From: Voacanga thouarsii
Taxonomy: Eukaryota > Streptophyta > Magnoliopsida > Gentianales > Apocynaceae
Assembly (NCBI GenBank): GCA_026120185.1
Contig: JANUWF010001477.1
Location: forward strand, 62,001 to 126,000
Direction: 5' to 3'
Length of the DNA: 64,000 bases
Shown here piece after piece: positions 36,960 through 48,535 of the stretch. Within the stretch, counting starts at the first letter, position 1; each line of letters begins with the position of its first letter. The position numbers and the translations under genes were made by a program. Below the pieces are notes generated by a model. It did not search any database and had not been told where the DNA came from. It saw nothing but the letters and a program-made list of their open reading frames with translations.

Positions 36960-38856
36960 GATACAAGTGACCTAGATGTAAAGATAGAGAGCATTAGCTA
37001 CTTGTATATGCACATGATATGTAAATAATTAGGACTTTAATTAAGTGCATTTTTACTCCACTATTTTACTCAAACCAATAGCCCCCACTACTGATTCGAA
37101 AAAGCCCGTTGGAAGCTTTCCTAGTAGACCGGTATCCAAATTCCTCAAGAATAACATTGAGTTTGCCCAACATGCCACCCTTTAGTTCTTTGGTAGGTAT
37201 CCAATACCAATTACATCATATGTAACTATCGAATCATTGTGTGATTAACAGCTTTTAATCTTAAAGCTTTTTGGGCTACCCCAACTTTTCCTCTAAATTT
37301 CTTTATGCTTGAGTTTGCCCAACCGGGATAAAGAATTTAGTTAAACCCGACCCATTAATCAGGAATTTAATTCTAAAGGAATTTAACTCCTTAGCTTGAA
37401 CATGCCCGATGTCAAGTAGGCTTGGGTTTGCCCAACAAACTGATCTCGAAAAAGAACTCTCGGTCTTACTATATTAACAAAAAGAATTAGGTTTAATATT
37501 AATTGAGGGATTTGTTCCTTTTAGTGATTTCATTGAATGACATACATAAAAATCAATAAATCACATAATTGATAATTATAGTAATAAAGCGATTACGTGG
37601 TATGGTTATGGACTTAAATTAATTTCTTTAAGCCATAAAAGAAATTAATATAGTTAACCCTATGTGTTCATGCATGATTTAAGTAAAAGGTCTTACCTTC
37701 TCGCTTTGTTTTGGTTGCCATCTCCAAAATAAAATAATTCTACTCCTATCTAACCTATGTAGTCTAATTACATAATTTCCTAAAGAGAGAAAACCTCGAG
37801 TTACATTCGAGGGGAGTTACATGAGAAGAAAATTACACAAGAATTCTAGAGAATGCAGGACATGCAGGCCCTATTTCATAAAAAACCAAAACTGTAAAAT
37901 GCATGAACAGATATAATTGGTTTTAGTCCCTAACCATCCACCATGCCATTAACTATGCTTAACCAAAATAAACATATATTTTTATTATTCCAAAATCATT
38001 ATTTTACAAAAATAAAACAAAATCTAAAATCAATATTTTAGAAAAATACATTAATTTTAAATTTTCAAAATTATTATTTAAAAAAATAAAATTATTTGTC
38101 TCAAAACTAATTTTGAGAAAATGTTTTTGGGTCCCGTCTCACAACGATAACGATGGTCCCGCTGGCCGGTCATCGGGCGAGGGTTAAGGGGGCAGCGCCC
38201 CCATAGAAAAATTTTTATTTTGCCACCTCTCATCAAATAAGATTTTTCCCTTTTCAAAATTCTATTCCATGATTTTTTTTTTTTTAAATAGCTGAAATCG
38301 TGCAAAACAGAGTAGAACCGGCGCCGGCTCTGTTCTGGTTTTAAAAAATTTTTCCTTCCAAAAACGATTTTTGGACATCATGAATAGAATAGAACCGGTG
38401 CCAGTTTGGAGGCTAGAGCCAGCACCAGCTGTAGTCGGGAAGTGGCGGCGATTTTTAGAAAAATTTTCCAGAAACAATTTCTAGTGCCCTAATCTTCTGC
38501 AGAATTTTAGTGAGAACAATTCTCAATAAAATTTTCTGTTTTGAAACTCAAAACAACAACCAATTTGTTAGTTTAGACAAAACAAAATAGAAAATCAAAT
38601 TCACAAGATGAAATGGAGGGCAACTACCATGTTTAAGAAAACGTTTTTTGCAGAAAATTTTCAACACATAAAGAAAGCACCCTTCGAAATATGCTATAAC
38701 TTTTACACAATCATATTATGCTATGGACCAACCCACAAAGCTCGAAATGATTTTGACTCGAGTGAAAACGATTTTCACAGCGAACAAAGACAAGCACGAA
38801 TACATGAAAACAGTTTTTCATGCCAAAACAATGTCCGTAGACCACACATAGCATAT
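36960..38856 (-). other. Leader of copia C
   Basis: About 1.9 kb between primer site and gag. It contains a GC-rich palindromic cluster at 38300-38440 and an AT-rich remainder. Small ORFs have no family match. Confidence 0.6.
38300..38440 (-). repeat. GC-rich palindromic cluster in the copia C leader
   Basis: A perfect palindrome CCGGCGCCGG (38318-38327) lies inside AGAACCGGCGCCGGCTCT. A second block (GAACCGGTGCCAGTTTGG, AGAGCCAGCACCAGCTG) lies at about 38393-38433. It resembles the GGTGCC cores in the copia D leader. Confidence 0.7.
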
Positions 38857-38867
38857 CTCTGATACCA
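38857..38867 (-). other. Primer-binding site of copia C
   Basis: Minus-strand TGGTATCAGAG, an exact match to the initiator tRNA-Met primer site, one base from the 5' LTR. Confidence 0.92.
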
Positions 38868-38868
38868 C

Positions 38869-40589
38869 TGTTGGGTATCTCAAGCTCGTATCCTACACGG
38901 CGCAGCGGAAAATAAAACGAGATACCATCCCAGGACCCACCTATGTGTGGAAAACAAGACATAAAGATAATAAAGGTAACAGCTTTTTATCTCTATTTGA
39001 TCGTCTGAAGAACAAAATTTCTTCTTCAAGTCGAGGCATAATCCAGCAATCCTCTAGATCCAACTTCACGAGAATGGAACGTCTAACCACTATAATCACA
39101 ATATGTAATTATCTCTAACAATGATCCACACAGAGGAATACTCAAGCACCAAAATTCCTTGTGCTAACAGAAAAAGATGGCGGCTAGGGCTATTTTCGTT
39201 TTCAGCAAAACGAGAGAGAGAAAGAGAAAAAAGACGTTTTGTTTTGTGGCTCCTATTTTCGTGTGAATCACCATTCTAGGGTTTCGTGTGACTCATAATA
39301 TATGTCACACGAAAATTCCTTCCAAAACTGAGAATTCTAATCTTATTAGAATTCCCTAATTGTAATTGAAAACATCAAATTCTTACAATTACAATTGGAC
39401 CACAAATTATAACTAATTATAATTTGTCCACAACTTCTCTTTCTCTCAATTAACCCCGCTATGTTATCAAATAACATTTTGAGTATATAATCCTCTATTG
39501 TGTGTGACCTATTAGGTTTCCCGGTCAATTGGTAGTGAACATGAATTAATCCAAACGTCTTTAAGATTAATAATCCAAAATTAATTAGAATTAATTCTAT
39601 TAATTCTAATCAGGATTCATTTATTAATTCATCAATTAATAAACCCATATTCCTAGATCATAAGCGGTATTTAGCAACACATCATGACCACCCAAGAGTC
39701 CAAGAAGTCAAGTAGCTTGACATGAACCCTTCAATAACAAACTTAAGTGCAATTAACTTCTTTCACCATACAATATCTCATTCGGTTTGGAGAACGGAAT
39801 TAGTGCCAACTCCCTCCAGAATTAATTCTGCCCCGAATACAATAGTACTTGTACCATGAACCCACTACTCTAGATGTGTATCAATTGGAACTATTTTCAA
39901 TACACAATCGCCTTGGCCAAGAACTTTTCGAGTAGTAATTCCTATAAGTGGCAGTGAGATATTCGCCCCTACTATTAAGAGTGGTGAATCCTTTATTGAC
40001 CCTCTTAACTACTTTCGTTTACCTTACAATATACCCAATATCCATCTCATAGATGGCCCTCGATCGAGCTCCAGAGATTGGAATCAAAGTACAAAGCTCA
40101 GCAAACAAAGTACCTTGGAGATCTCAAGTCTAAGGATATTTGCATGTTTGCTCTATTGAGATTATATCACTGGCACTAAATAGTTATCCATGTGATTATC
40201 TCAAAGCTAGGTCATCTAATGAACTTGTTCCATTAACAACCATCCATGTGTTAACTTTGAGTATCTCAATACTCACGGTTATGAGAACCACCGCCTGATC
40301 AAATCAGGAAGTCTAACACATGCTAGTCGTAATGCATTAATGATGTCATGTCTCATTAATACTATGACTAGGGACCATTTAAGTACTAACACGATCCAGT
40401 ATAGTGGGAATCTTATATCATGATCTCTATCATGATTTCCTTAACATAGTATTGTACTAGGGACTTTATCGAACAGTTATATTTTTTAAAGTAAACAAAA
40501 GAAATTGTAGGATAAATAATGCCTTTTATTAAAATAAAATGTGTCATATACAATGTACAAGTGATTGCCTCTAGGGCACAACACTAACA
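38869..40589 (-). repeat. 5' LTR of copia C (1721 bp)
   Basis: Plus-strand TGTTGGGTATCTCAAGCTCG ... GGGCACAACACTAACA, collinear with 31447-33201. The GA microsatellite site here is short (39211-39226). Confidence 0.92.
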
Positions 40590-40645
40590 GCATGAACATC
40601 TTATCTTGGATGAGACAACATTCGAAGTTGCAAATGTAAAAAAAA
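40590..40645 (-). pseudogene. CACTA TNP2 transposase, N-terminal piece
   Basis: The minus strand reads FATSNVVSSKIRCSC up to the insertion point, then continues in frame at 31446 with LKCMNKKH. This rebuilds the C-x-C-x2-C knuckle of the transposase-associated domain. The five bases GCATG at 40590-40594 are the target duplication. The upstream exon that would hold the start codon was not identified. Confidence 0.75.
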
Positions 40646-40884
40646 ATTATTTGACCCCACGTTCAAATTAAATCATAAAACCCTTGATGCCGAGAACATG
40701 TCTTCTGTATATCCAATCTCGATTGTCCATCTAAAATCAACATTAGAAATAACATAGACCAATCATGTAAAAGACTTGATTTCGAAGAAGAATAGGAGTG
40801 AAGATAGATGTTCAAGACTTGGTCATAAGGCTCATTGTTAATAGAGTAGACAAGAAATGGAGTAATATCCTTGAAATGATTATA

Positions 40885-40887
<3 letters not shown>

Positions 40888-40926
<39 letters not shown>
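40888..40926. repeat. (CA)n microsatellite
   Basis: About 19 CA units next to the foldback. The poly Cys-Val frame across it is an artefact. Confidence 0.95.
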
Positions 40927-40929
<3 letters not shown>

Positions 40930-40933
<4 letters not shown>

Positions 40934-41595
40934 GGAATCATATAAAAAAGATATGCCTTTAGATATTCAAAACCATTCTTCATCTCTTTCATGTACCCTT
41001 CATATGAATCTATTATCCCCGTTATCTGGTAATTAGACTGCCCACTTGTATTGGCACTTATGATCAGGGTTGCAACAACTTTTCTTCATTCAATTCAAAT
41101 CTCAAAGGTAACATGAACAGTTGTCCTTTTTTTCCGGACTTTTCCTGCTAGATTTGCAAATAACTACTTCACTACGAATGATGATTGCGAGTTCAGGCTT
41201 CAAGTCTTTGGAAAGACATGAAAATTGCCAGCAATTATCTGACTCTCTGGCATAAGAACAGTTGTAAAATAACAGAGAGTCAAAATTGTAAATGCTATTT
41301 TTTTGTCTTTCCGGAGACTGGAAGCATGGACTCATATTGATCCGTCATGGTGAGGTAATCATTCGCAAAGTTAGTAGGAAAAGTCGGGGAAAAAAGAACA
41401 ATAGTCCATGTTGTCTTTGAGAGATCAATTGAATGACAAAAAGTAGTTGCCACTAATGAAAACTGCCAAGATAAGTGCTTAATCTAATTACCAGACGAAG
41501 AAGGGTAGATACATAATAAAAGGTACATGAAAGAGATGAAGAAGGGTTTTAACGATCTAATAGCTTTTGCATTTTGATACGACTTGCAAGTTTTT
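40930..41595. repeat. Long inverted repeat (foldback), arms about 290 bp
   Basis: The left arm at about 40930-41225 matches the reverse complement of the right arm at about 41305-41595, at roughly 70-80% by eye. Matching blocks include TTCTTCATCTCTTTCATGTAC (40978-40998 against the complement of 41524-41544), TCTGGTAATTAGA, CATTCAATT and CTTTCCGGA/CTTTGGAAAGACA near the loop. The loop is about 80 bp. A transcript would form a long imperfect hairpin. No protein family was recognised in either arm. Confidence 0.8.
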
Positions 41596-44218
41596 TTTCT
41601 TAACGATCACCGTTCGAATTTTAGAAATTATGGAAGAATATAGAGTGTAGAAGCGATCTCCACCTCCTAAAAGAGTATATAAGCAATGGAATATGTGAGA
41701 AGAAATGGGGAGTTGGTTGAGTTGCTAGATTTGTTCTTGTTATTTAGGTATATACATGACTACTTACCTTACTTAAGTTTGGGGTATTTGTATTTATAAT
41801 ATATTTTTACTTTAAACTAAAACTATTTCTTATGTGTGGTTAGGGAAAATAAAATTCTATTTCACTAGGTGGAAGATAGAAAAGCGAATACTATATAACC
41901 TATCAGGAAATGGAAGGATTATGAGAATGTGGATGTTAGTCTGATTGCTTTAGCTACATAAGATCAAGTTTATGATCTTTGTCCAATTTTTCTTTACATT
42001 AAGAAGATGGTTAGGCATTATAATCTATTGAATAAAATCAATCCTAATAGTAATCAACTTATCTGGTGTATCAAGATGACCAATGAAAAATTGGGCAGAA
42101 TTTCCCCTATAAAATGGATGTTTCCCAAGCACTAAAACCACCATAAAATCAACTAACATTCACAAAAGTAAAAAACACAATGTACCAACAATCAAAATTT
42201 ATCACTACCTGTGTAGCTTACACCAAATGAACTTAGTTTACCAAATAGAGCATTCTTAAGATAAACCAGCAATATATGTATCAAAATAAAGCAATAATAG
42301 TAGAAAGTACAATAACTAGATAGTATTTCATTTCAATGTATATGTTGTGTAGAAGAAGTGTAAGAAATAGCAACTAAGGTATGCAACTTTAAGACCATCC
42401 ACCTTGAACTTCCTTTGATACTTTGAGAATAATAAAGCTACAATTTCAAGACCACTCAACCTTACCCATCTTCCAAAACCATTCTTTAACACGCTTATAT
42501 GCTTTACTAACATTTTCAGCACTATAAACTACTCTGTGAAGGTAGCTATTACTGTATGCATACTATTTAATAAATACATACACAGATGCAAAAAAGGCTT
42601 CCAACATATTTGAAATAACACAAAATAACCGCAAAACATGAATATTATAGGTAATGACATCAGATAAAGAACTAACTTAAAAGAATATGAATCATGTGTA
42701 CTTTGCAATGAAAACTAGTATAAATGGCAATACATTTGTAAAACTTTCAAACCACCGTAGTAAAAAATATGTGTTCTCTAATTGTCAGGTATATTGGCCA
42801 GATGAAAAATAAAATTGCTAATTATATGGTGCCTTGTCCTGGATAAAAGTTCATAGTTAACTGAAATGCAAATATATACGGCACACTTTGTTTCATGGTA
42901 TATCACAATTCAGAGTTCTATAAGTGATACTCTTCTTGATTCTTCTCCAAACCATCTCCATTTTGACCTTTAAAAAAGGAAATTCATGGTTTTTTTTATG
43001 TTAAAATCTGAAATTTAGGGAAGAGTTGAAAGTGCTCTACTCGTTTTGATAGTTTGAAGTGATTTGTGATACTTGGAAATGAATAAAATATATAAGAGTG
43101 CAAGTGTGTGTTCTTGTTGAAGAGAGATGAATAGATGAAGAAGAATAGAGAAAGGAAATTTTGATGTTCTTGTGCTTACGCTGTACGAAATTTGTGAGTA
43201 TTGGAAGTCGAAATTTTGGTTGCTCCAGATGAGGTTTGCAGCTACATTGGTTGAGAGTTTGAAGTAGAATTTCATGGTTTTATGCTATAATTGCTGGAAA
43301 ATACTGGTGTTATAAAGTTCAAAAGTCATGGAGAGATTGTAGGAAGTGGTTTAGTATTTCATTTTAATTTAAAGAAATTTGAATTGAAGATTTGCAGTTT
43401 GATTTTTGTAGCATTAATAGGTGAGTTTAGCATCCTTGGCCAGCTGAAATGTAGGAAGAAGATGATGAAGTTGCCATGTTGAATACCATTTGTGCAAAAC
43501 AAGAAGAAAATAATGTTAAGAGAAAATTATGGTGGCTTTTGAAATCAAAACAGGTGCCAGACTTATATTATTCTTCTCATTTTTCGTTCCTATGTTTCGG
43601 CCACTACACTCCAACCAAGACTGGAATTTTTGGTGTTAAACCAACCTCAAGAGTTCAAAATATAAACTAAAAAGTGGGGAAATTTTCAGAAACAAGAGAA
43701 TTTAAATTTAGACTGTTTGGGACTTAACTACAAAAATAGGAAAGCTAAATTCTCCTTAAGACAAGAATAAATAAATAAGGAAAATCTAATCTTTAAAACC
43801 TCTTTGAACATCATTCCTATGTCCAAGGAATGCAAGAAAATATTTAAATGATGATTGGATGATAATATTTGGCCCAAGAAGTAGGAGAGATTAAAACTAG
43901 AATAATCATTTTTACAGAGTATTCCGGGAATGCTTGAATCATTTCTTTTTGTTAATTGTCTTAAGAGTCGTTTTAGGATAAGTTTCACTAAATATGGAGC
44001 GATGGATTGAAAGTAATGTAGGAAAAACTAAACATAGTCGAAACTGGTTAACTTAAATAGAAATTCTACATCGTTTACGAACTAGTTGAAACCAATAAGA
44101 ACCTGAATTGCACCTTTAGCTAGGAATGATAAGAAGAGAGTGGTTTATATTATGGTGCATACTTTGTTCAGTCTGCTTTCACATATGAGGTGAGCCTTTA
44201 CTTTAAAAACATAGTTTC
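41596..44218. other. CACTA internal or captured DNA, no gene recognised
   Basis: About 2.6 kb without a family match. The minus strand at about 42535-42440 has an amphipathic-looking stretch (VYSAENVSKAYKRVKEWF) that I cannot assign. Short open frames on both strands (60-90 codons) lack conserved motifs. Near 44175-44245 a direct repeat of ACATATGAGG with CCTTTACTTT lies at the edge of the RKD fragment and may mark a breakpoint. Confidence 0.4.
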
Positions 44219-44883
44219 TCACGTGGCCTTTACTTTTACATATGAGGCCGCGCTCTTGATTGGCAGGTAAAAGTACTGCGAAATAGTTTCTTTTGATAGT
44301 GTCTTGGAGCTATTGCCCTTCTCCTCTCTCTGCCTCCTAATCCTCTCATTCTCCATAGGAATTTCATTTGCAATAACATCTTGAACTTCGATATTATGCA
44401 TTTCATGGGTCCTCACTCCGAATTCGTTGCCAAGACCACTCATTATTTCTCCTAGAAAAAGAAAAACAATATCAGTAAAGGTAATACCATGCAAAATCCA
44501 TGTTTGAATGTATGATAACCTGGAATCATATTCTGGCTTTGTTCAAAATCCATTAGGAAGTAGAAAGGATCATGCACAAGTATATCCTCATTCAGAGGAA
44601 TAGTAATAAAAGCAGTCTCTTGAATGGGTAGATCAAATTGAAAATCCAAAGCAGCATGTCTAGAACTACCACTGATTTGCATCACAACAAACCAAAAAAG
44701 AGTTTAATTTCATTATTTCATTATTAAGCACACTAAAAAATAAAAAAAAAGGAAGCCCTCAAAGGTATCTCACCTGAAATTAGGCGGAAGTGGTTGGCTT
44801 AGAAAAGAAAACACATCAAAATCTTCTGCGTTAGAAACCAAGTCAAAATTTGACCATGTCTCAAATGAATTACGAGTCTCCAT
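44219..44883 (-). pseudogene. RKD-like (RWP-RK domain) transcription factor, 5' part with three exons
   Basis: Start ATG at 44881-44883 (METRNSFETWSNFDLVSNAE). Exon 1 is 44774-44883, exon 2 is 44520-44671, and exon 3 starts at 44451. Both introns have GT-AG borders and the frame is kept across them. Exon 3 ends in the start of an RWP-RK domain, SSKTLSKETISQYFYLPIKS, the block that opens the domain in plant RKD proteins, which act in egg-cell and germline identity. The DNA-binding remainder with the RWPxRK motif is absent: after KSAA the frame reads SYVKVKAT and stops at 44219-44221. The fragment lies on the same strand as TNP2, upstream of it. It is most simply a host gene fragment carried by the CACTA element. 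A complete downstream exon was looked for back to 42.3 kb and not found. Confidence 0.72.
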
Positions 44884-44947
44884 ATCTGCTTTGAAGTTTT
44901 TTTTTTTTTTTATGTTTACTAATGGCTGATGATTGAGATATATATCG

Positions 44948-44948
<1 letters not shown>

Positions 44949-44976
<28 letters not shown>
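44949..44976. repeat. (CA)n microsatellite
   Basis: About 14 CA units, 65 bp upstream of the RKD-like start codon; a run of about 17 A/T lies at 45085-45105. Confidence 0.9.
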
Positions 44977-44979
<3 letters not shown>

Positions 44980-45292
44980 CTGTACGAGGAAGAAGAAGAG
45001 GTAGATGATAAATGGAGGGACATAGGAAAAGAAAAGACAAGGAGGAAGGGGAAAATATGGTATCGGGAAGAGTAAAAAAAACAGATTTTTTTTTTTTTTT
45101 TTTGCATTTCCTACTTGTCATCATGTTCTTGCATTTCTTTTTCTTTTCCCTTATTCTCTTGTGAAATCATTAGCCTCTAAATTAGGGGGAGAACAGAAAC
45201 AGTATAAGAAAGATCTTCATTGGACAACATCATTAAATTATCTTGATTCGCGTATAAAAGCGTGTGAACTTGAAGTTTAAAAGATAATTCAT

Positions 45293-47552
45293 TTGCAAAG
45301 TATTGCAAATCCAAATCAAATGCCAGCCACTTTTGTTTACTCCAGAAGAGTTACAAAATTGCATATTCCAGCTATAAATGCTCCTATTCGAATTGAAGTT
45401 CTAGTAGAACAAAAGATTATACCTATAGCTACTGAGCCAAAAACATGCCAGAAGCATGGCCGACCTCTTAGTTCTAAAGATAAAAATCCTCGAAAGAAAA
45501 GAGGATTAAATGATCCAGATGTTCATAGTGAATTTCTATCAATTATACCACTTTCGGTAGAAGTTGGAATTGGATAGAAACAATTATTGATAATATGTTT
45601 GCATACAATATATCTCTTAATGTTACACAGGATAATGATGATCCTGAACCAATATCAGTTGATGAATGTCAGCATAGAAAAGATTGGCTACAATAGAAAG
45701 ATGCGATTCAATCGGAGTTAAATGCACTGATACAACGTAAAGTCTTCGGATCTGCAGTCTGAACACCAGAAGGTGTAAAACCTGTTGGCTACGAATGGAT
45801 ATTTGTGAGAAAGAGCAATGAAAATAATGAAATCATACAAGATAAAGCACGGTTAGTAGCCCAAGGTTTTTCACAAAGACTAGGTATTGATTATAATGAA
45901 ACTTATTCTCTTATTGTTGATGCTATTACACTCCAATATTTTATCAATTTGGCAGTACATGAAAAGATAGATATGCGCCTATTAGATGTTGTCACTGCTT
46001 ACTTGTACGGAAATTTAAAAAATGATGTTTACATGAAAATCCCTGAAAGATTTCATATGCCTGAAGCATATAAACATTATCCTTGTGAAAATTACTCCAT
46101 CAAGTTACAGAAATAATTATATGGCTTGAAGCAATTTGGGCGCATGTGATTCAATCATCTTAGTGAATATTTATTGAAAGCGGGATTTACAAATGACCAG
46201 GTATGTCCATGTGTTTTTATTAAGAAATAGTGTTCTAAATTTGTGATATATGTTGATGATATTAATCTTATTAGAACTCCCGAAGAGCTCCATGAAATAA
46301 TTGATTATTCGACATCAAGGATGTTGGTAAAATTACATTTTGCCTTGGTTTAAAAATTGAACATTTGGCAAGTTTCATCAATCGACATATACAGTAAAAG
46401 TTCTAAAAAGATTTTACATGGACAAAGCACATCCATTGAATATTCCAATGATCATCCAATCATTAGATGTGAAGAAAGATTTTGACCTCAAGAATATAAT
46501 GAAGAACTCCTTGGTCCTGAAGTACCATATCTCAGTGCAATTGGTGCATTGATGTATCTTGCTAACAATACATGACCTGATATTATATTTGCTATCAATT
46601 TATTAGCAAGATTTAGTTCTTCACCAACACAACGACATTGAAATGGAATTAAACAAGTCCTTCGATATCTCCAAGCAGCTACTTCTTCAAATCATACTGA
46701 AAGTATAGCCATCCATGAAGAAAGTAGAGAATGTGTCTGGTTACGATTAATGATTCATGATATCCAAGAAAGTTGTGGATTATCATCTATCAGAGATATT
46801 CCAACTCCTCTTTATGAAGACAATGCAGCTTGCATAGCTTAAATACGAGGAAGATATATTAAAGGAGATTGGACAAAACATATTTCACCAAAATTCTTCT
46901 TTACTCATGAACTCCAGAAGAAAGGTGAAATTGATGTGCTACAAATTCGGTCATGTGACAACCTCACAGATATTTTCACGAATACTTTACCGACTGTAAC
47001 ATTTGAGAAGTTGAGATATAAAATCGGTATGCGTCGGTTTAAAGATTTAAAGGAATCATCTCATCAGGGGGAGTAATAAACAGACATATAGAATAGTGTA
47101 CTCTTTTTCCTTCACTAGATTTTTTTTCCCACTGAATTTTTATCTAGTAAGGTTTTAACGAGGTATATTTTTTATGTAATAGATGGACATCTAAGAGGGA
47201 GTGTTATGATATATTGTGAATTAGTGGAAGCTCTACTAATTTTGGATTTATGTGAACTAGTAGGGAATTAGTGGAAGCTCCACTAATTAGTGGAAACTCC
47301 ACTAATTATGGATTTTTATGGATGTCTATCATTTAGTGGAGACACCATTAATTAAGATTAGTGGAAGATGATGTATTCCACTAATTGAGAACTCTATAAA
47401 TAGAGATATTCTCTAAGCTTGTAATACACCATCATTTTGTGAAAGAATTGTGAGAAAATTGTGAGAAAAAGAAAGAGAGAAGTTTGAAGAAATTCTTGTG
47501 CAAAAATAGTTAGAGTTTTCTTAGTGTGTAGTGTATAGATTTTATTCTAACA
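45293..47552 (+). mobile_element. 5'-truncated Ty1/copia element E
   Basis: Starts within the pol linker (VTKLHIPAINAPIRIEV, then RPLSSKDKNPRKK). RT at about 45780-46500: GYEWIFVRKSNENNEI, ARLVAQGFSQRLGIDYNETY, MRLLDVVTAYLYGNL, then YVDD at about 46248. RNase H end at about 46690-47060: YEDNAACIA, HISPKFFFTHELQKKGEID, IRSCDNLTDIF. The GDWTKHISPKFF motif differs from the other copias here and points to another lineage (Ivana/Oryco-like, inference). About 70 residues of RNase H are missing between LRYLQ and AATSSN near 46670. Stops and shifts are many. It ends with one LTR. The 5' half is absent and no 5' target duplication is visible. Confidence 0.88.
47202..47552 (+). repeat. 3' LTR of copia E (351 bp)
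   Basis: TGTTATGATATATTG after the purine tract AAGAGGGAG, ending TTTATTCTAACA. It holds repeated TTAGTGGAAGCTCCACTAA-like hairpins (47220-47330) and a TATA box CTATAAATAGAG at about 47393-47405. Confidence 0.8.
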
Positions 47553-47584
47553 CTATCCAAATTTTATAACATAAATGTTGAACT

Positions 47585-48494
47585 TAGTCTTAATTTTAGC
47601 TAGCGCCTACTTGCCGTCGCTAAGCCTTACAACTTGGGAGGGTCTAGCTATGGATAAGATAATTTTGCTACGGCCTGTATTCCATCTCTAATCCTTTGCA
47701 AATAGCGAAGGTTTACCAACGATGTCATATAGATTTTTTTTTTTTTTTTTGTGCATCTCCCTATTTTTATAATTTAATTTTAGATGAATATATAAAGTTA
47801 GATCTTAATTTTATTGAATTTCATGTAGGTTGTATGAATTTTTTATAATACTAAACTCAAAATTAAATAATTAATTATTTATTCAATATGTTAATTGATA
47901 ATAGATTTTTTTCCAAATTTAATCTTTTTTACAAAAAATATGTTACCAACAACTAAACATTTAATAAAGTTATAATTTCCCTCCTAATATTTACTTCTTA
48001 ATATTAATTTAGTTGAAATTTAACAAAAATTCATGTATTATTTTCTTTTTAAGGAAGTTGTATAATTATAAATGAATATATTAGAATCATAATACTTTGC
48101 TACTTATTTTTATAAAAGTTCCAAGTATTATAATGACAAGAAAATTTATAATATTTTAATTATATCCGTTAATATATCAATATAATATATAACTACATTA
48201 AATATGTATATATTTAATATATATCTATATATTAATTATCTAACATTTCAACTATATTGAGATATATATATATATATATATTAAAATATATATATTAAAA
48301 TATAATATATATATACACACACACACACACAAAATAATCACTATTAACATATCAACACACACACACACACACACACACTATATAAATACAATTGACACAT
48401 ACATAATTATATAAACACTAATATAAAACATACATAACTAATATCTATTATACAATTATAACCATTAATATATCAATATAGTATATAACTACAT

Positions 48495-48535
<41 letters not shown>

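Larger units (their letters stand above)
31447..40589 (-). mobile_element. Full-length Ty1/copia element C in TNP2, Angela/Tork-like
   Basis: LTRs at 31447-33201 and 38869-40589, primer site at 38857-38867, purine tract next to 33202, and gag to RNase H in copia order on the minus strand. A perfect target duplication GCATG flanks it. The LTRs are roughly 90% alike by eye, so this insertion looks younger than copia D. RT motifs such as KGYCQQHGIDYDETFSPVAM fit the Angela/Tork group. pol is the best-preserved copia here (185- and 217-codon open pieces) but has stops and an RNase H deletion. Confidence 0.95.

Noticed and set aside
40663..40992. 109-codon minus-strand frame with a Cys-Val run
   Set aside because: It crosses a CA microsatellite and one arm of the foldback; no family match was seen.
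41608..41625. CGTTCGAATTTT as a tRNA B box
   Set aside because: No A box, acceptor stem or cloverleaf can be drawn around it.
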